Origin: Breviolum minutum Mf 1.05b.01 | Taxonomy: Eukaryota; Sar; Dinophyceae; Suessiales; Symbiodiniaceae | Length of the DNA: 64,000 bases | NCBI GenBank assembly: GCA_000507305.1 | Contig: DF240797.1 | Location: forward strand, 1-64,000 | Reading direction: 5' to 3' | Shown: positions 22,265 to 32,100 of the stretch, one piece after another | How positions within the stretch are numbered: position 1 is the first letter of the stretch | How the letters are laid out: each line of letters begins with the position of its first letter | Translations under genes and position numbers: made by a program | Notes under the pieces: generated by a model | What the model saw: only the letters and a program-made list of their open reading frames with translations | Databases searched by the model: none | Told to the model about the DNA's origin: nothing

Positions 22265-22760
22265 TCCTTGTTGTTTCTTCTTGCGCTTCACAGCACAGAA
22301 TCGATGGATGCGAAACTATCAACATGGTCACAGAGCCATGGGCCTGGAGACAGCGACAAGGACAGATGCCGCTTTCACGTCTTTCATCCATGTGAACGAC
22401 ATGTGCAACAAACGTTCCACAGACGAAGCGAAGGTCGTACCCGTATGAAACAAGCAGCTTTGAGGCAGCGATGAAGACAAGGCTTTCCAGAGGTGAGCCA
22501 ACACGAGACGGTCTACGGGACGACTAGGCCACCTGTCCATGTCATACCTCACCAATACAACGCGCGCGGTGTTTAGAGCGCCAAAAGCGGGCAGTGGCAG
22601 GAAACCTTCATCATTACATTTACAATTATGTTGTGGTCTGCGCAACAGTGAAGAATCAAGACTTCAAGTTCTTGTTCTTCTAAGAAGACCTTTTCACTAC
22701 TGCCCCTTTTCCAAAAAACTCAGGCCTGGGGCAGAGAGGTCAGCCTATTCAGACCCTTAA
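22265..22760. other. Unresolved coding-like patch
   Basis: GC-rich, free of MITEs, with long open frames on both strands: + strand FRAPKAGSGRKPSSLHLQL near 22575, - strand RYDMDRWPSRPVDRLVLAH. Either strand could be coding; splice sites do not decide it. Confidence 0.35.
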
Positions 22761-23306
22761 TGTTTGACAATTTTGAAGATGATTGACATGATTGACGTTC
22801 TTTTTTTCCGAATGTGGGATTGTGAAATCTCGTGATCTGTCTGGAGGGTAGTTTACCGGAGAGGCAGCCTTTCGTATAGTAAGCCATGAAAAGCGTGGAT
22901 TATGTGGGTTTGTTACTAAACCATCAACCATACCCTACCAATCCACCCGCGCCTTCCAATTTCATGGGATTTTTGTTGGTTCCAAAATGCTACCCGAAAA
23001 GAATACCGATTCGATTGGTGGTTCGTCCCTTCTGGGATGTTACACGGATTCTCAGGAAAACCTATGGAACAAGAACATTTAGGGAGGAGGTTTGGTTCCA
23101 TGAGATAGCAACCCACAGTCACATCCCGGAAATTTAACAAGGATACTGAAAATGGCAAAGCCGGAGTTAACTTTTTCAGTCCCCAACATGTTGGGACCCT
23201 CCAGCCGTTAGTTTTCAGGGGTATATATCATATATATATATATATTATTAAATATGCTTCTGATGTGATTTCGACTGGTGCAGAATTTTCAAGATCAAGC
23301 CCGTGG

Positions 23307-23603
23307 ATGAATCGTCCCTTGGCTCTTTCTGCTGCCACCGGCAGCATTTCTTCGACCTTGCTTTGGCTTTTGAAAGATTGGGCTGCACCAGGAACTGACT
23401 TTGCATCACCTTTGGATCTGCCTTGTGTTTGTGACCAATTGGATCAACTGCCTAAGAATTTTTGGACTGGCCTTGCTTGTGGCTTCCTACTTTGGCCTTT
23501 GCTGGAACTAATCATCCTGGGAGAGCAGTGGTTGTCACTTTTACTCAAGAGCAAAATAGCTTCATTGAGCGGTGGTGGCCGTCTTTACAAAGTGGTTGCA
23601 TGA
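23307..23603 (+). CDS. YR element ORF1, hydrophobic protein
   Basis: First ATG in the open frame is at 23307; TGA at 23601-23603. Has Cys-rich LPCVCDQLDQLPKNFW then a hydrophobic stretch LACGFLLWPLLELIIL, a likely membrane segment. I recall similar N-terminal pieces in dinoflagellate repeats, but function is unknown. The next ORF's ATG (23600-23602) overlaps this stop as ATGA. Confidence 0.6.
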   Translation: MNRPLALSAATGSISSTLLWLLKDWAAPGTDFASPLDLPCVCDQLDQLPKNFWTGLACGFLLWPLLELIILGEQWLSLLLKSKIASLSGGGRLYKVVA

Positions 23604-24172
23604 GTCGAAGAGGGGCCATCTTGAAGGAGATTGAAGAAGTACGTGAAGTGCTTCAAAGGTTGGAGCTTCGTCTTGAAGCTCTTGAGAGTGAAGTGCAGGG
23701 AGGGGGTTTTGTTCTGGTAGACGATCACGAGGAGCATCCCATCTTACCTGTTCGCGCTCCTGAGCATAAAGAAGTCTTAGACACGTCCCAGCCTCCTTCT
23801 GGATCCCTTACCCGGGCCTTTGAGCCCTCAGGCAGTCGCCTGCCCGAGCATTCAGAGAGAGAGATTGCAGCCAAGGAGACTGGGAAGTTTTTCCTTCGTT
23901 GTTTGGCAGGCCTCCCAAGGGGCAGCAGTGGACGAGCCAAGGTCCGTTTGCAAAACAATTTCTACGTGGTGATTCGCAGTTTTTCTGGAGAAGTTTTCAC
24001 GAGTCCTGTCAAGGTCTTTCGAAGTTTTTCCAGTGCTAGACAATTGGTGAGTGAGGGCGGCAAATCCTCACGATTTGGTGATAGCATCTTCGCAGGTTTT
24101 GCTGATCTGTGGGAGGTGGAACTTGCGATTTCTGAGGCTGGCTTTAGCTGGTCTGGCACTCTGCTGAATTGA
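23600..24172 (+). CDS. YR element ORF2, coiled-coil protein
   Basis: 190 codons starting MSRRGAILKEIEEVREVLQR, with leucine heptads over residues 8-32 suggesting a coiled coil. Stop TGA 24170-24172 overlaps the next ATG (24172-24174). Function unknown; position suggests a structural (gag-like) role. Confidence 0.6.
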   Translation: MSRRGAILKEIEEVREVLQRLELRLEALESEVQGGGFVLVDDHEEHPILPVRAPEHKEVLDTSQPPSGSLTRAFEPSGSRLPEHSEREIAAKETGKFFLRCLAGLPRGSSGRAKVRLQNNFYVVIRSFSGEVFTSPVKVFRSFSSARQLVSEGGKSSRFGDSIFAGFADLWEVELAISEAGFSWSGTLLN

Positions 24173-25038
24173 TGGCTTTTGCTGAGAGCCTTGAGAAGTT
24201 GAGTGAAGAAAGCATTTGTGGCACTGACGGGATTTCTCTCGCCTTCAACGTCGGTGTCCTTAGCATAGAAGGTGGGGAAGCTTTTGAATTTGCATTGGTC
24301 GCAATAGATCAAGAACGAGCCCTTTGTTGTTTTCCTGGAGGTGCCTGGCACAAAAAGACTGGCTCTCGAAAATTACCTCCTCAGGCGATCACAAAGGCTA
24401 TTAGTTTTTCGGTTCCTGGCTGCACTGACGAAGAAAGGTTGGAGCCAGCACCGGAGTGTTTCACTACTGTGTGGCTTGGATGGCTACGCAGCGACTTGGT
24501 GGAGCATCTATCCTTCGAGAGAGATGTGGAAGCCACAATCATTTTTCAGGACAAGTCCAACAACGACCCCTGCTATCCCTTTGCAGACTCCCTTGCTGCA
24601 GCAGCCAAGGATCGATACAATGTGGGGTCCGAAGGTCAGGATCTTTCAGTGGGCATGGGAGAAGAGCGGATTGCAGAGTTGGAAAAGAAGTTTGCCAGTC
24701 TGCAAGAAGGATTGCAGGAACTACTGGATTTGCACAGATCAGGAGGTGGATATGTCACAGCGCAAGAGGCTTTCAGCAGACGAACCGTTGGCTGCCTCGA
24801 AGTTGAAAGCTCGGCCAAAACCCAAACCTCAGTCGGCTGCAACAAGTGCAGCCCCTACGTTTCCTCCGGGTTTGGATCGAAGAACTATGTTTCCTGGATT
24901 GGACGCAGCTACAGTGTCAGCAGCTCTGCAGGCGGGAGTGCCGGTGGAGCACATGAAAATTATGAGTCAGGCCTTGAGAAGATCTGCCTGACTCACCACC
25001 TAGGGTTCGTGTGCATGCCAGCCTTAAGGATAAGTTAG
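24172..25038 (+). CDS. YR element ORF3, gag-like, with internal frame change
   Basis: Starts MAFAESLEKLSEES at the overlapping ATG. The N-terminal part stays in this frame to about 24,745 (coiled-coil AELEKKFASLQEGLQELLD). After that the protein-like text moves one base to the frame ending at 24,991 (QRKRLSADEPLAASKLKARP, then FPPGLDRRTMFPGLDAAT). Either a frameshift mutation or a programmed shift; the other breaks in this copy favour mutation. Confidence 0.6.
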   Translation: MAFAESLEKLSEESICGTDGISLAFNVGVLSIEGGEAFEFALVAIDQERALCCFPGGAWHKKTGSRKLPPQAITKAISFSVPGCTDEERLEPAPECFTTVWLGWLRSDLVEHLSFERDVEATIIFQDKSNNDPCYPFADSLAAAAKDRYNVGSEGQDLSVGMGEERIAELEKKFASLQEGLQELLDLHRSGGGYVTAQEAFSRRTVGCLEVESSAKTQTSVGCNKCSPYVSSGFGSKNYVSWIGRSYSVSSSAGGSAGGAHENYESGLEKICLTHHLGFVCMPALRIS

Positions 25039-26976
25039 GCCTGTTGAAGCTTTTGAATAAGACCAATCGTTTGACCTTTAGGAAACCGTGTGAGGTACAC
25101 CGGCATTTCGGGAATGGTCTGTTCTGCGTTCCCAAAAGTTTGGATGTTGACCGTTTAATATTAGACGCTAGACCATCGAACCTGTTGCAAGTGCCACCCA
25201 ATAATTTTATTCTTTCCATGGGATCTTCCACAACTTTGACCGGCATCTTTTTGGAAGAACACGAGAAGCTTCTCATGACGGGAGATGACCTTTCGAACTT
25301 CTTTTACACATTCAAAGTTGGTTATGACCGTGGAACCAAGAATTTTTTTGGAGTGGCGTATTCCAACTAAGCTGGTGTCGGGTTTGAAAGGTTTCCCTAA
25401 GAGTCTTGCCCATGAACCTTTCGTTTTTGCATGCCTGAATACGTTGGCAATGGGAGATTCAGCTGCATGTGAGTATGCGCAAACGTCACATCTCGCTCTA
25501 GGCATACAGAGCGGCGCAATCTCCCCGCAAGAGCTTTTATCCATACATGGTCGGGTACCCAGGTCGCCAAGCATGCAAGGCATCATCATTGACGATTTCA
25601 TTTTACTTCAAAAAGTGCAAATGAGTGATACAATTGGTGCCGACATGGAGCGACGACGAGCAGCGATGCATTCCATTTACCGGGCTGTCGGCCTAGAGCC
25701 ACACCCCACTAAAGGGTTTGCCAATCAATCCTCTGCTTCTTTCTGGGGTGCTGACGTCGATGGGCTGGAAGGGCTTGTTCGGGGTAACATTGTCAGGGCT
25801 GCGTCTTTATGTTGGGTGACGTCGCAAGTCATTGCTTTGGGCGTGTGCTCGGTGGAGCTGCTAGAGGTCATTGCTGGTGGATTCGTGGCTTTGTTTGGTT
25901 TTCGTAGAAGGCTCATGTCCCTCATTGACTTGACGTATTCAGCACAGGGTGGGAGGAACAAAGAAGATGTCATCAGTCTCTCTGTCGAACATTTAGATGA
26001 GCTGTGGTCTCTATGCATTCTTTGTCCTCTTGCCGTTGCTGATCTCCGTGCTGGCTTTGCAGATAGGGTATACATGGTGGATGCTTCCAATTGGGGTGAT
26101 GCCGTTTGCGCTGCAGACCTTGACAAGTTTTGGGCTAAAGAAGTTCACCGTCATTCCCTTTCTCGCTCTTGCTGGACTAAACTCTTATCCCCCTACAAAG
26201 CGAATCTCAGAGGTAAAGGTGTCTTGCCCACGAAGGATGAGCTGCCTGATGGGGAGGAGTTTTATTCGGAGCATCCTGTGTGGGAAATTTTGTCTAGGGG
26301 GCTGCAATACAAGACCTGCTGGAAGAGGCGAGCAAAGCAATCAAGACACATTAATATTGGGGAGCTGCGTTCATACCTTAAAGCGGAATGCATCGCTGGG
26401 CGTCGTCGGTCTGACATTCGTGTTCCTATTGGTGGCGATTCACAAGTCGCAGCTGGAGCAATCTGTAAGGGGCGTAGTGCATCTAAACCTCTTAACAGAG
26501 AACTTAAACAAAGCTTGCCTTTTGTTTTGGGACTTGGAATTTATTCAAGCCCTGGATACACCAAGAGCCAACACAACCCTTCAGACGACCCTACGAGGGG
26601 TAAGACGCTTCGTTGTCCAGATGTTGAACTGCCGGACTGGTGGCTCGCAGGTAGCAAGGGCGACTTTGACTCTTTTGATTCTTTCCTTCATGCTCATCAC
26701 CTTAAGCCTGAAGACTTAGCTGGTTTTGATAACTTGGGTAATCTCAGTGCTAAGAATGGCGATCTTTTTGGCGTCAGAAAATTGAGCAACAGTCAGAAGG
26801 TCAAAGCCGCCACGAGGCAAAAACTCATCAAGAGAAAGAAGATGGATGACATTGTTCCTGATGATGGTGTCGCTCCCAATTCCATTAATGATGCCAAGAA
26901 AGTTTTTCCTTGGACCGATGAAGTCATGTCTGCATTTGAGTTTTTTGGTAAAGAGCAATTCTTTTTTAGATCTTGA
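24990..26976 (+). pseudogene. YR element reverse transcriptase-RNase H, frameshifted
   Basis: First part to about 25,357: HFGNGLFCVPKSLDVDRLIL and the catalytic TGDDLSNFFYTFKV (motif A). After a one-base change near 25,351-25,361 the frame continues to TGA near 26,976 with MQGIIIDDFILLQK (motif C; IDD where many RTs have YxDD). RNase H follows: VDASNWGDAVC (about 26,078), HINIGELRSYLKAE, GGDSQVAAGAI and QHNPSDDPTRG, giving the expected Asp-Glu-Asp-Asp set. Family known from DIRS-like elements; enzyme inactive as read because of the frameshift. Confidence 0.8.
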
Positions 26977-27690
26977 TCAATCTTGGCCCCCTTCTCAACC
27001 AGGATATTTAGATTTGTATTCAGGGCAGAAAGGTTTTGCTAAAGCTGCAGTCGCTTGTGGGGCGCCATGGGTTCTGACGATTGATATTTGCGACGGACCG
27101 CAGTGTGACCTCCTATCGCATCGTGTTCGTCAAGCTGTTTGGACGCTTCTTGAAAGTGGCTGCATAGTTCACCTGTCAGCAGCACCTATCTGTGCCAGTT
27201 TTAGTAGGGCCATAACTCCAGCAGTCCGATCAAAAGCTGAGCCAAAGGGGATTCAGCCGATGAGGCCAACCATGGCTAGAAAGATTTTAGATGGCAACAG
27301 TCACTCACGTTTCTTGGCCGCCCTCATCACTCGATGTTTGCAATTACATATATTTTTCTGGGTGGAGAATCCAGATGCTAGCTATCTTTGGTCCCAACCT
27401 GAGTGGCAGAAGATTCCTGGTGATGCAGTGCGGAAGTTTTTCCGTGTTGACTACTGCGTCTTCAAGACGCCGTGGCGCAAAAGAACCAAATTCGTCACCA
27501 ACGGAAGGCTTCAGGGAGTCAAGCAGCTTTGCACAAGAGACCACACCCACAGGGTTCTTCGAGGACGAGGCAGGGGCCAGCCGGCGACGAAGATGGCGGA
27601 AGCATATCCCACAGCCTTGTGTGGTGTGTTAGCAGCAGCTGCTTGTGCAGATACTCAACACATCCATCATTCAAATTTGCATGACATCAG
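26960..27690 (+). CDS. YR element C5-cytosine methyltransferase-like domain
   Basis: The frame moves again at the T-run near 26,962. Visible motifs: DLYSGQKGFAKAAVACG (27,011 on; AdoMet-binding motif I), APICASFS (27,182-27,205; like motif IV with its catalytic Cys, normally PCQxFS), FWVENPDASYLW (about 27,356; like motif VI ENV) and TPWRKRTKFV (about 27,467; like motif VIII). DIRS elements usually carry an N6-adenine methyltransferase instead. C5 enzymes captured by retrotransposons have been reported in dinoflagellates. Activity is inference; the target-recognition domain looks reduced. Confidence 0.6.
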
Positions 27691-27770
27691 CAGGTGCAGT
27701 CATTGCAGGATAGGTGAGGCCAAGAATCCGGGTCCGAGGAGAGCTCGTGCTGCACCTAGAGAAGCAGATC
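27691..27770 (+). other. NPGP-containing linker
   Basis: Between methyltransferase-like and recombinase domains the frame reads SHCRIGEAKNPGPRRARAAP; GEAKNPGP is at 27,713-27,736. It resembles the end of 2A ribosome-skipping peptides but lacks the upstream Asp and Glu of the DxExNPGP consensus. Confidence 0.5.
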
Positions 27771-27885
27771 GACTGGACAGTGTTGAACTGATAAGGCCTG
27801 AAACAATAGCTATCGGCGTGGCCCAGTGGGAAATCTTCGTAAGGTGGGTGGTGGACAGTTTTGGGCATCCTATGCTTGACAGTCT

Positions 27886-28659
27886 GTGGCTATCACCGCC
27901 TTTGGGAGGGCTTTGTTTAATTTCAGACATCTGGTGGTCTATATCCAGAGAAGCTTTGCGGGCATGAGAGGTAACCTTGGGCCTGCTTGGGAAATCTTGA
28001 ACCGTTGGGAAGAACTGGAACCAGTAGAGCACCGGCGGCCCATACCAAAGGCCATGATAGATGCAATGGTCTCTTTAGCTATATTGTGGTCTTGGTGGAG
28101 AGTGGCATGTGTTTTGCTCATTGCTTTTCACGGCTGCTGCCGGCCTGGAGAGGTGCTTTTAGCTTCACGTGTTCATTTAGTATTCCCTGGTGACATCGGT
28201 CAGCATGAAGGCCCTATCTTTTTCAGAATTCAAAAACCTAAACCTGGAAGACGAGGTTTGGGGCGGGTTCAACACACCAAGATTCTGTCTGAGGCAGTTG
28301 GGAAGTTTTTGGCGGGAATACTTTTTGATTTGCAGCCTCAAGCACCCATTTATTTTGGCTCAGCAGGAGCCTTTCGTACAAGATGGAATCGGTTATTGCT
28401 TGGGTTGAAAGTCCCCCTGAGTTGTGGCTTAACTCCTGCTGGGTTGCGGGCTGGAGGAACAGTCGAACTGTACCGGCAAGGATGTCCTATCTCTGACATT
28501 CTTTGGACTTTACGTCTTAAGAACCTGGAAACATTACAGCACTATCTCCAGGAGGTTTCAACTCAAATTACCATGGGGGACCTTCCCCTTGATGCCAAGC
28601 AGATGATTTTTTCTTTTTCAGAATTGCTCCCCCATTTCTTATCCATCCACGGGCTTTGA
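27886..28659 (+). CDS. YR element tyrosine recombinase
   Basis: A further frame change near 27,930 leads into a C-terminal catalytic domain. CCRPGEVLL carries the first conserved Arg (28,141-28,143), TPAGLRAGG the second Arg (28,447-28,449; the usual HxxR is LxxR here), and TLQHYLQEV the nucleophile Tyr (28,543-28,545). Stop TGA about 28,659. Family role: integrates circular cDNA without target duplication. The missing His is a departure from the classic set. Confidence 0.75.
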   Translation: MAITAFGRALFNFRHLVVYIQRSFAGMRGNLGPAWEILNRWEELEPVEHRRPIPKAMIDAMVSLAILWSWWRVACVLLIAFHGCCRPGEVLLASRVHLVFPGDIGQHEGPIFFRIQKPKPGRRGLGRVQHTKILSEAVGKFLAGILFDLQPQAPIYFGSAGAFRTRWNRLLLGLKVPLSCGLTPAGLRAGGTVELYRQGCPISDILWTLRLKNLETLQHYLQEVSTQITMGDLPLDAKQMIFSFSELLPHFLSIHGL

Positions 28660-29199
28660 TGCGGGTGAAGTGCTACTAGCGCGCAAACTGACCGTTGCTG
28701 GCTTTTCTGTAAGTGGTGGATTGCTTCATTTTTTCTGTGAGCATTGTGGGTTACGACTGCCTTGGTCTATCCAATGCATTGATCCACAGCTCCAAGCTCG
28801 AGCTCTCCAAAGAATGACATTTACTCGTTAGCGGCAAGCAAAGCCTGATAAAAAGGTGTGCTGTTTGGTGAAGTGCTGCAGAAGGAGACATCACATATAT
28901 ATATATATATATACAGGTATAGATATGCCAAACGTCCCGGCTGGATCCCTCACGGGTATCCCTGAGCCTCGCCAACGAAAAACTGAGGTGCCAATCTTTG
29001 GACCAAAGGTGCCATTGTTGTTGATTCTTGTAACAAAAACTAGGTGTTTTTTTCACTTTTCTTCTCAAATCAAAAACTGCTTGGTGGTTTCAAATATTTT
29101 TTTATTTTCACCCCGAAAATTGGGGAAGATGATCCAATTTGACTAATATTTTTCAAATGGGTTGAAACCACCAACTACAAAAATTGTTTTTTATACTAC

Positions 29200-29377
29200 G
29201 AAGACGTGGTGTGTTTTTTCCAATGTGGGTGACTTGGGGGGTGTCATCAGTCAAACAGAAATTTGGACTGCTGGCGGCCAGGTGTTGTACGATGTGGACT
29301 ACAGTACACGAACTTGTCACCTAGTTGCAAAGGCAGTAGTGGTTGTAACAAAAACACAAAAACCCATGGTTTTTTAA
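29200..29377 (+). CDS. Terminal host exon, unknown protein
   Basis: Frame NVGDLGGVISQTEIWTAGG then LYDVDYSTRTCHLVAKA, open to TAA 29375-29377. It follows a MITE-D (29080-29176); start is approximate. Lies just past the YR element, so the element may sit in an intron of this gene. Confidence 0.5.
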
Positions 29378-29683
29378 TGCGCATAAAGTTTTAGCCTTGA
29401 CTCATGACACGGGATTCCCTTGGAATCCGGGTATGATAACCTGGATATTTTCTGGATAACTTAGAGTTGTCTACTGTTTAAAACTCAGTTGGTCGCCTTA
29501 GCTGGTCAGTTGCTGTGACAGTAAAAACCCACCATTGATGAAGACAGCTTTTATACACTCTCTGAAGCTAACATAAGCTGAAAATAGGACATCGATGGAC
29601 ATCGCAAAGAGAACGTAATCTTCCAACCATCCATTTTCTGGTACTACGTTAGTTTCAGGGAGGGTATATCAATTCTCGGCCAG

Positions 29684-29814
29684 TCTGATTGATGTATCCC
29701 GCATTTTCGGAAAAAACATCATGCCACCACTATGAATCCTGGGATCCTAGCGGACCGGACCTCAATAGACTGGCTACTTTGAGGAATCAAAAAACACCCC
29801 TGCTGGCCATACAG
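29684..29814 (+). CDS. Host exon, frame ambiguous
   Basis: CGGCCAG|T acceptor. One frame (LIDVSRIFGKNIMPPL) stops at 29,735; another starts with ATG at 29,692 (MYPAFSEKTSCHHYESWD) and stays open to ATACAG|GTTCAA. Could be the last exon of one gene overlapping the first of another. Confidence 0.4.
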
Positions 29815-29862
29815 GTTCAACCTCTAACCCTTCCATTCAAAGCTCCAATCGCTGATTCTTAG

Positions 29863-29932
29863 GACAAGTTATAGCTATAACTTTTGGGTCGACGATTTTA
29901 CGACCTTACCTGGTCGCCAAAAACCCAAAAAG
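29863..29932 (+). CDS. Host exon, unknown protein
   Basis: ATTCTTAG|G to AAAAAG|GTGGTC, reading TSYSYNFWVDDFTTLPGRQK. Phase does not follow from the previous exon in its ATG frame. Moderate support. Confidence 0.4.
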
Positions 29933-30190
29933 GTGGTCACTAGGATGCAGACATCTTCTCCTCATCCAGAATTGACCTCTAAAAGAGATCTCGCCAGTCA
30001 GTGGTGAACATCGTACTGCCAGGATGTCCTGGGAAGGAAGTTCGTAAGTAGTAAATGGATTATTCACCTCCTTATACTGGGTGTTGTTGGTTTCAAACAT
30101 TATTTATGTTCCCCCCTACTTGGGGAAATGACCCAGTTTTGGCTAATAGTTTCTAAATGTGTTGAAACCACCAACTAATAAATAATACAA

Positions 30191-31704
30191 ATGGACAAAC
30201 GGAGTACTTTTCTTCACCCACTGATCCTAATCTTGATCCTAACTTCCTTCCCGGGACATCCTGGCAGTACCCACCCTCAGCCCTTTTCGCAAAAAAGCCC
30301 AGAAGACAACGACAATGCGCAGGGATCTAAGGACCTTCTAATGATGTTTGCATGGAACCAAAGTAATCCTTCCAACGGTGATTGTTCACCCCAATCATTC
30401 TCTGACAATATGAATGACTGGATGCCTACTTGGAGGATCATCCTAGCTAGTAAGTGGTTCGTAACCACCATGTATAAGCCATTTAGGGGCATTTGGAAGG
30501 GGAACAACCCCACTGAGGGGACTTACTAGCCATGGTTATCAACCACTTACTAACTGAGATAATCCTCCAAGCAGGGAAGCAGCTAAGGTCAACTTAAATT
30601 CATTCGCGAGCGCTTGACGGATAACTACATCCGTTCCTACACCAGCAACCCTGCCAGCATTGGAAACAGTGAATTTGTCATGTATACATGCAGGTGAATG
30701 TAGCCACAGATTAAGGAACGACAATGTTGCTACAAGGCTTTCATGTATAGCCATAGGTCGTTCACAATTTTTATAGCCATAAGGCCATAGGTTGTTCACG
30801 CAAAAGATGACAAAACAACAGGCTTCCAACATGTTTTACCAGACTTCTTTCACCTTAATGGTGCAATCTCACTATGGATGGGGGGGATGTGCATCACTAG
30901 ATATCCTTCCTGAAACTAACATAGCACCTGAAAATTAATGGTTGGAAAAGGAAATTTTAGTATACACCCCGGAAGATTAACATGGAACCTGAGAATACAC
31001 CCCTGGAAAAGGAAAATCATCTTCCAAAACCATCATTTTCAGGTTCGATTTGTTAATCTTCGGCCAACTACTTCCATCACCTCGGGTTACCAAAATCTAG
31101 TCGATGTGTGACGGGCTGTTTCAGGCACTGAGGTTATTTTTGTTTGTCGAAACTCATTGAACCAAAAACCCTTTCGGAAGTCTATGACTGAAATCCATCT
31201 TCTAACCAATTGACTCGGTGAAGTTTTCCCCCACAAAGACATCACGTTTTTTTTGGTCAATGCTAAGAAATATATCCATGGATTTCTCCCAAAAACAAAC
31301 AGAAGTATTTCATAAAATCCCAAAAAACGATTCGCAGGAATTGTTTGAACCTGCCAAACAGTAGCCCAGATGCTTCATGGGATGGGAATATTTGCCTCTA
31401 CATTTGCCCTTGTTCATTTGTGGCCATTTTTCACCGTTCCTGTGGGTACATTTTCCCTACATGGAGCATTTGGGTACTTGGATGTCCCAGGAAGTTAGTA
31501 AATGGTTAGTAAGTGGGTTATAACCCTAGTATATTCCATTTATAAGTAGGTTATAACCAATTTACTAACCATTTGCTAACTCCCTGGGACATCCAAGTAG
31601 GGGTTCTGACTTCCACAGATTCGCTCCATAAAGCCATGAGGTTGCTTGGAAGAGGAGGTGATACAGTTTTTCGACGAAGCTCGGCGGCCTTGGCGACAGC
31701 CTAA
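30191..31704 (+). CDS. Four-exon gene, secreted or membrane protein of unknown function
   Basis: Exons 30191-30449, 30588-30668, 31362-31493 and 31619-31704 (TAA 31702-31704) join in one frame. The start MDKRSTFLHPLILILIL looks like a signal peptide. Exon 2 reads KFIRERLTDNYIRSYTSNPA; exon 3 is hydrophobic (MLHGMGIFASTFALVHLW); exon 4 ends FRRSSAALATA. Intron 1 is MITE-B and intron 3 is MITE-F; in both the MITE starts about 20 bp inside the exon and contributes codons plus the donor (A|GTAAGTGG and GGAA|GTTAGT). All introns are GT-AG. The family is not recognised. Alternative frames exist in exon 3, but only one fits both neighbours. Confidence 0.7.
30428..30571. mobile_element. MITE-B copy forming intron 1 of the 30.2-31.7 kb gene
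   Basis: Terminal repeats intact. The host frame continues through its first 22 bases; donor GTAAGTGG is internal to the repeat, the acceptor CTAAG|G lies 16 bp past its right end. Confidence 0.85.
31475..31599. mobile_element. MITE-F copy forming intron 3 of the same gene
   Basis: First 19 bases are exonic (encode YLDVPG), then GTTAGTAAATGG starts the intron. The acceptor TTCCACAG is 19 bp beyond the right end. Confidence 0.85.
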
Positions 31705-31738
31705 CCTACAGCTAGCTAGAGGTTGATGTATTTATATT

Positions 31739-31839
31739 TCCCATACCATCCATGTATGGTATATTTACCTACATTTGGTTGTTTTTAATGGTAAAATCTG
31801 GTAAATGTAGGTAAATATACCATACATGATTGGTATGGG
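31739..31839. mobile_element. MITE-E, representative copy
   Basis: Ends CCCATACCATCCATGTATGG and complement with TATATTTACCTACATTT. The commonest family: also about 4600-4680, 6176-6295, 13150-13252, 14362-14450, 15025-15110, 19604-19685, 19977-20075, 32600-32760, 36655-36770, 37893-37985, 38180-38275, 38800-38975 (two), 42446-42532, 44215-44295, 47390-47475, 49448-49558, 51174-51310, 52284-52385, 54155-54255. Confidence 0.85.
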
Positions 31840-32100
31840 TTTTGGATTTGTTTTTTCGGTGAGTTTGTACATGTTTGTACGGATTCTACCATGCCCTAGT
31901 CTTTCAACCACCTTACGACCGGTGTTTGATTCCCCAAACACCTCCTGAGAAAGCCTTTAGGGGGTTCCTTTCACATCACCTCAGAAGGTATGACTGGAGG
32001 ACTCCGGAAGACTAGGGATGATTTCAACCACCATTTTGGGAATATGTTTTTCCAACCACCTCAAGCAAATCCAAGTCGTATTGGGGGGGTTGCCACAACC

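Larger units (their letters stand above)
23265..28850 (+). mobile_element. DIRS-like tyrosine-recombinase retroelement, decayed
   Basis: A 5.5-kb block without host MITEs carrying, in order, a hydrophobic ORF, a coiled-coil ORF, a gag-like ORF, RT-RNase H, a C5-methyltransferase-like domain and a tyrosine recombinase, all on the + strand. RT plus tyrosine recombinase instead of a DDE integrase is the hallmark of DIRS-type elements. At least five frame changes lie in the reading path (near 24,745, 24,988, 25,357, 26,970 and 27,930), so this copy is probably dead. Terminal repeats were not found; ends are approximate. Confidence 0.85.

Noticed and set aside
22189-22395. Poly-valine/leucine hydrophobic 'membrane' protein
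   Set aside because: Comes from the (GTT)n repeat, not from a gene.
27713-27736. Calling GEAKNPGP a functional 2A peptide
   Set aside because: The conserved upstream Asp and Glu are absent; only the NPGP core is present.
30539-30832. Minus-strand ORF of 97 codons
   Set aside because: It is antisense to exon 2 of the phase-consistent gene at 30191-31704.
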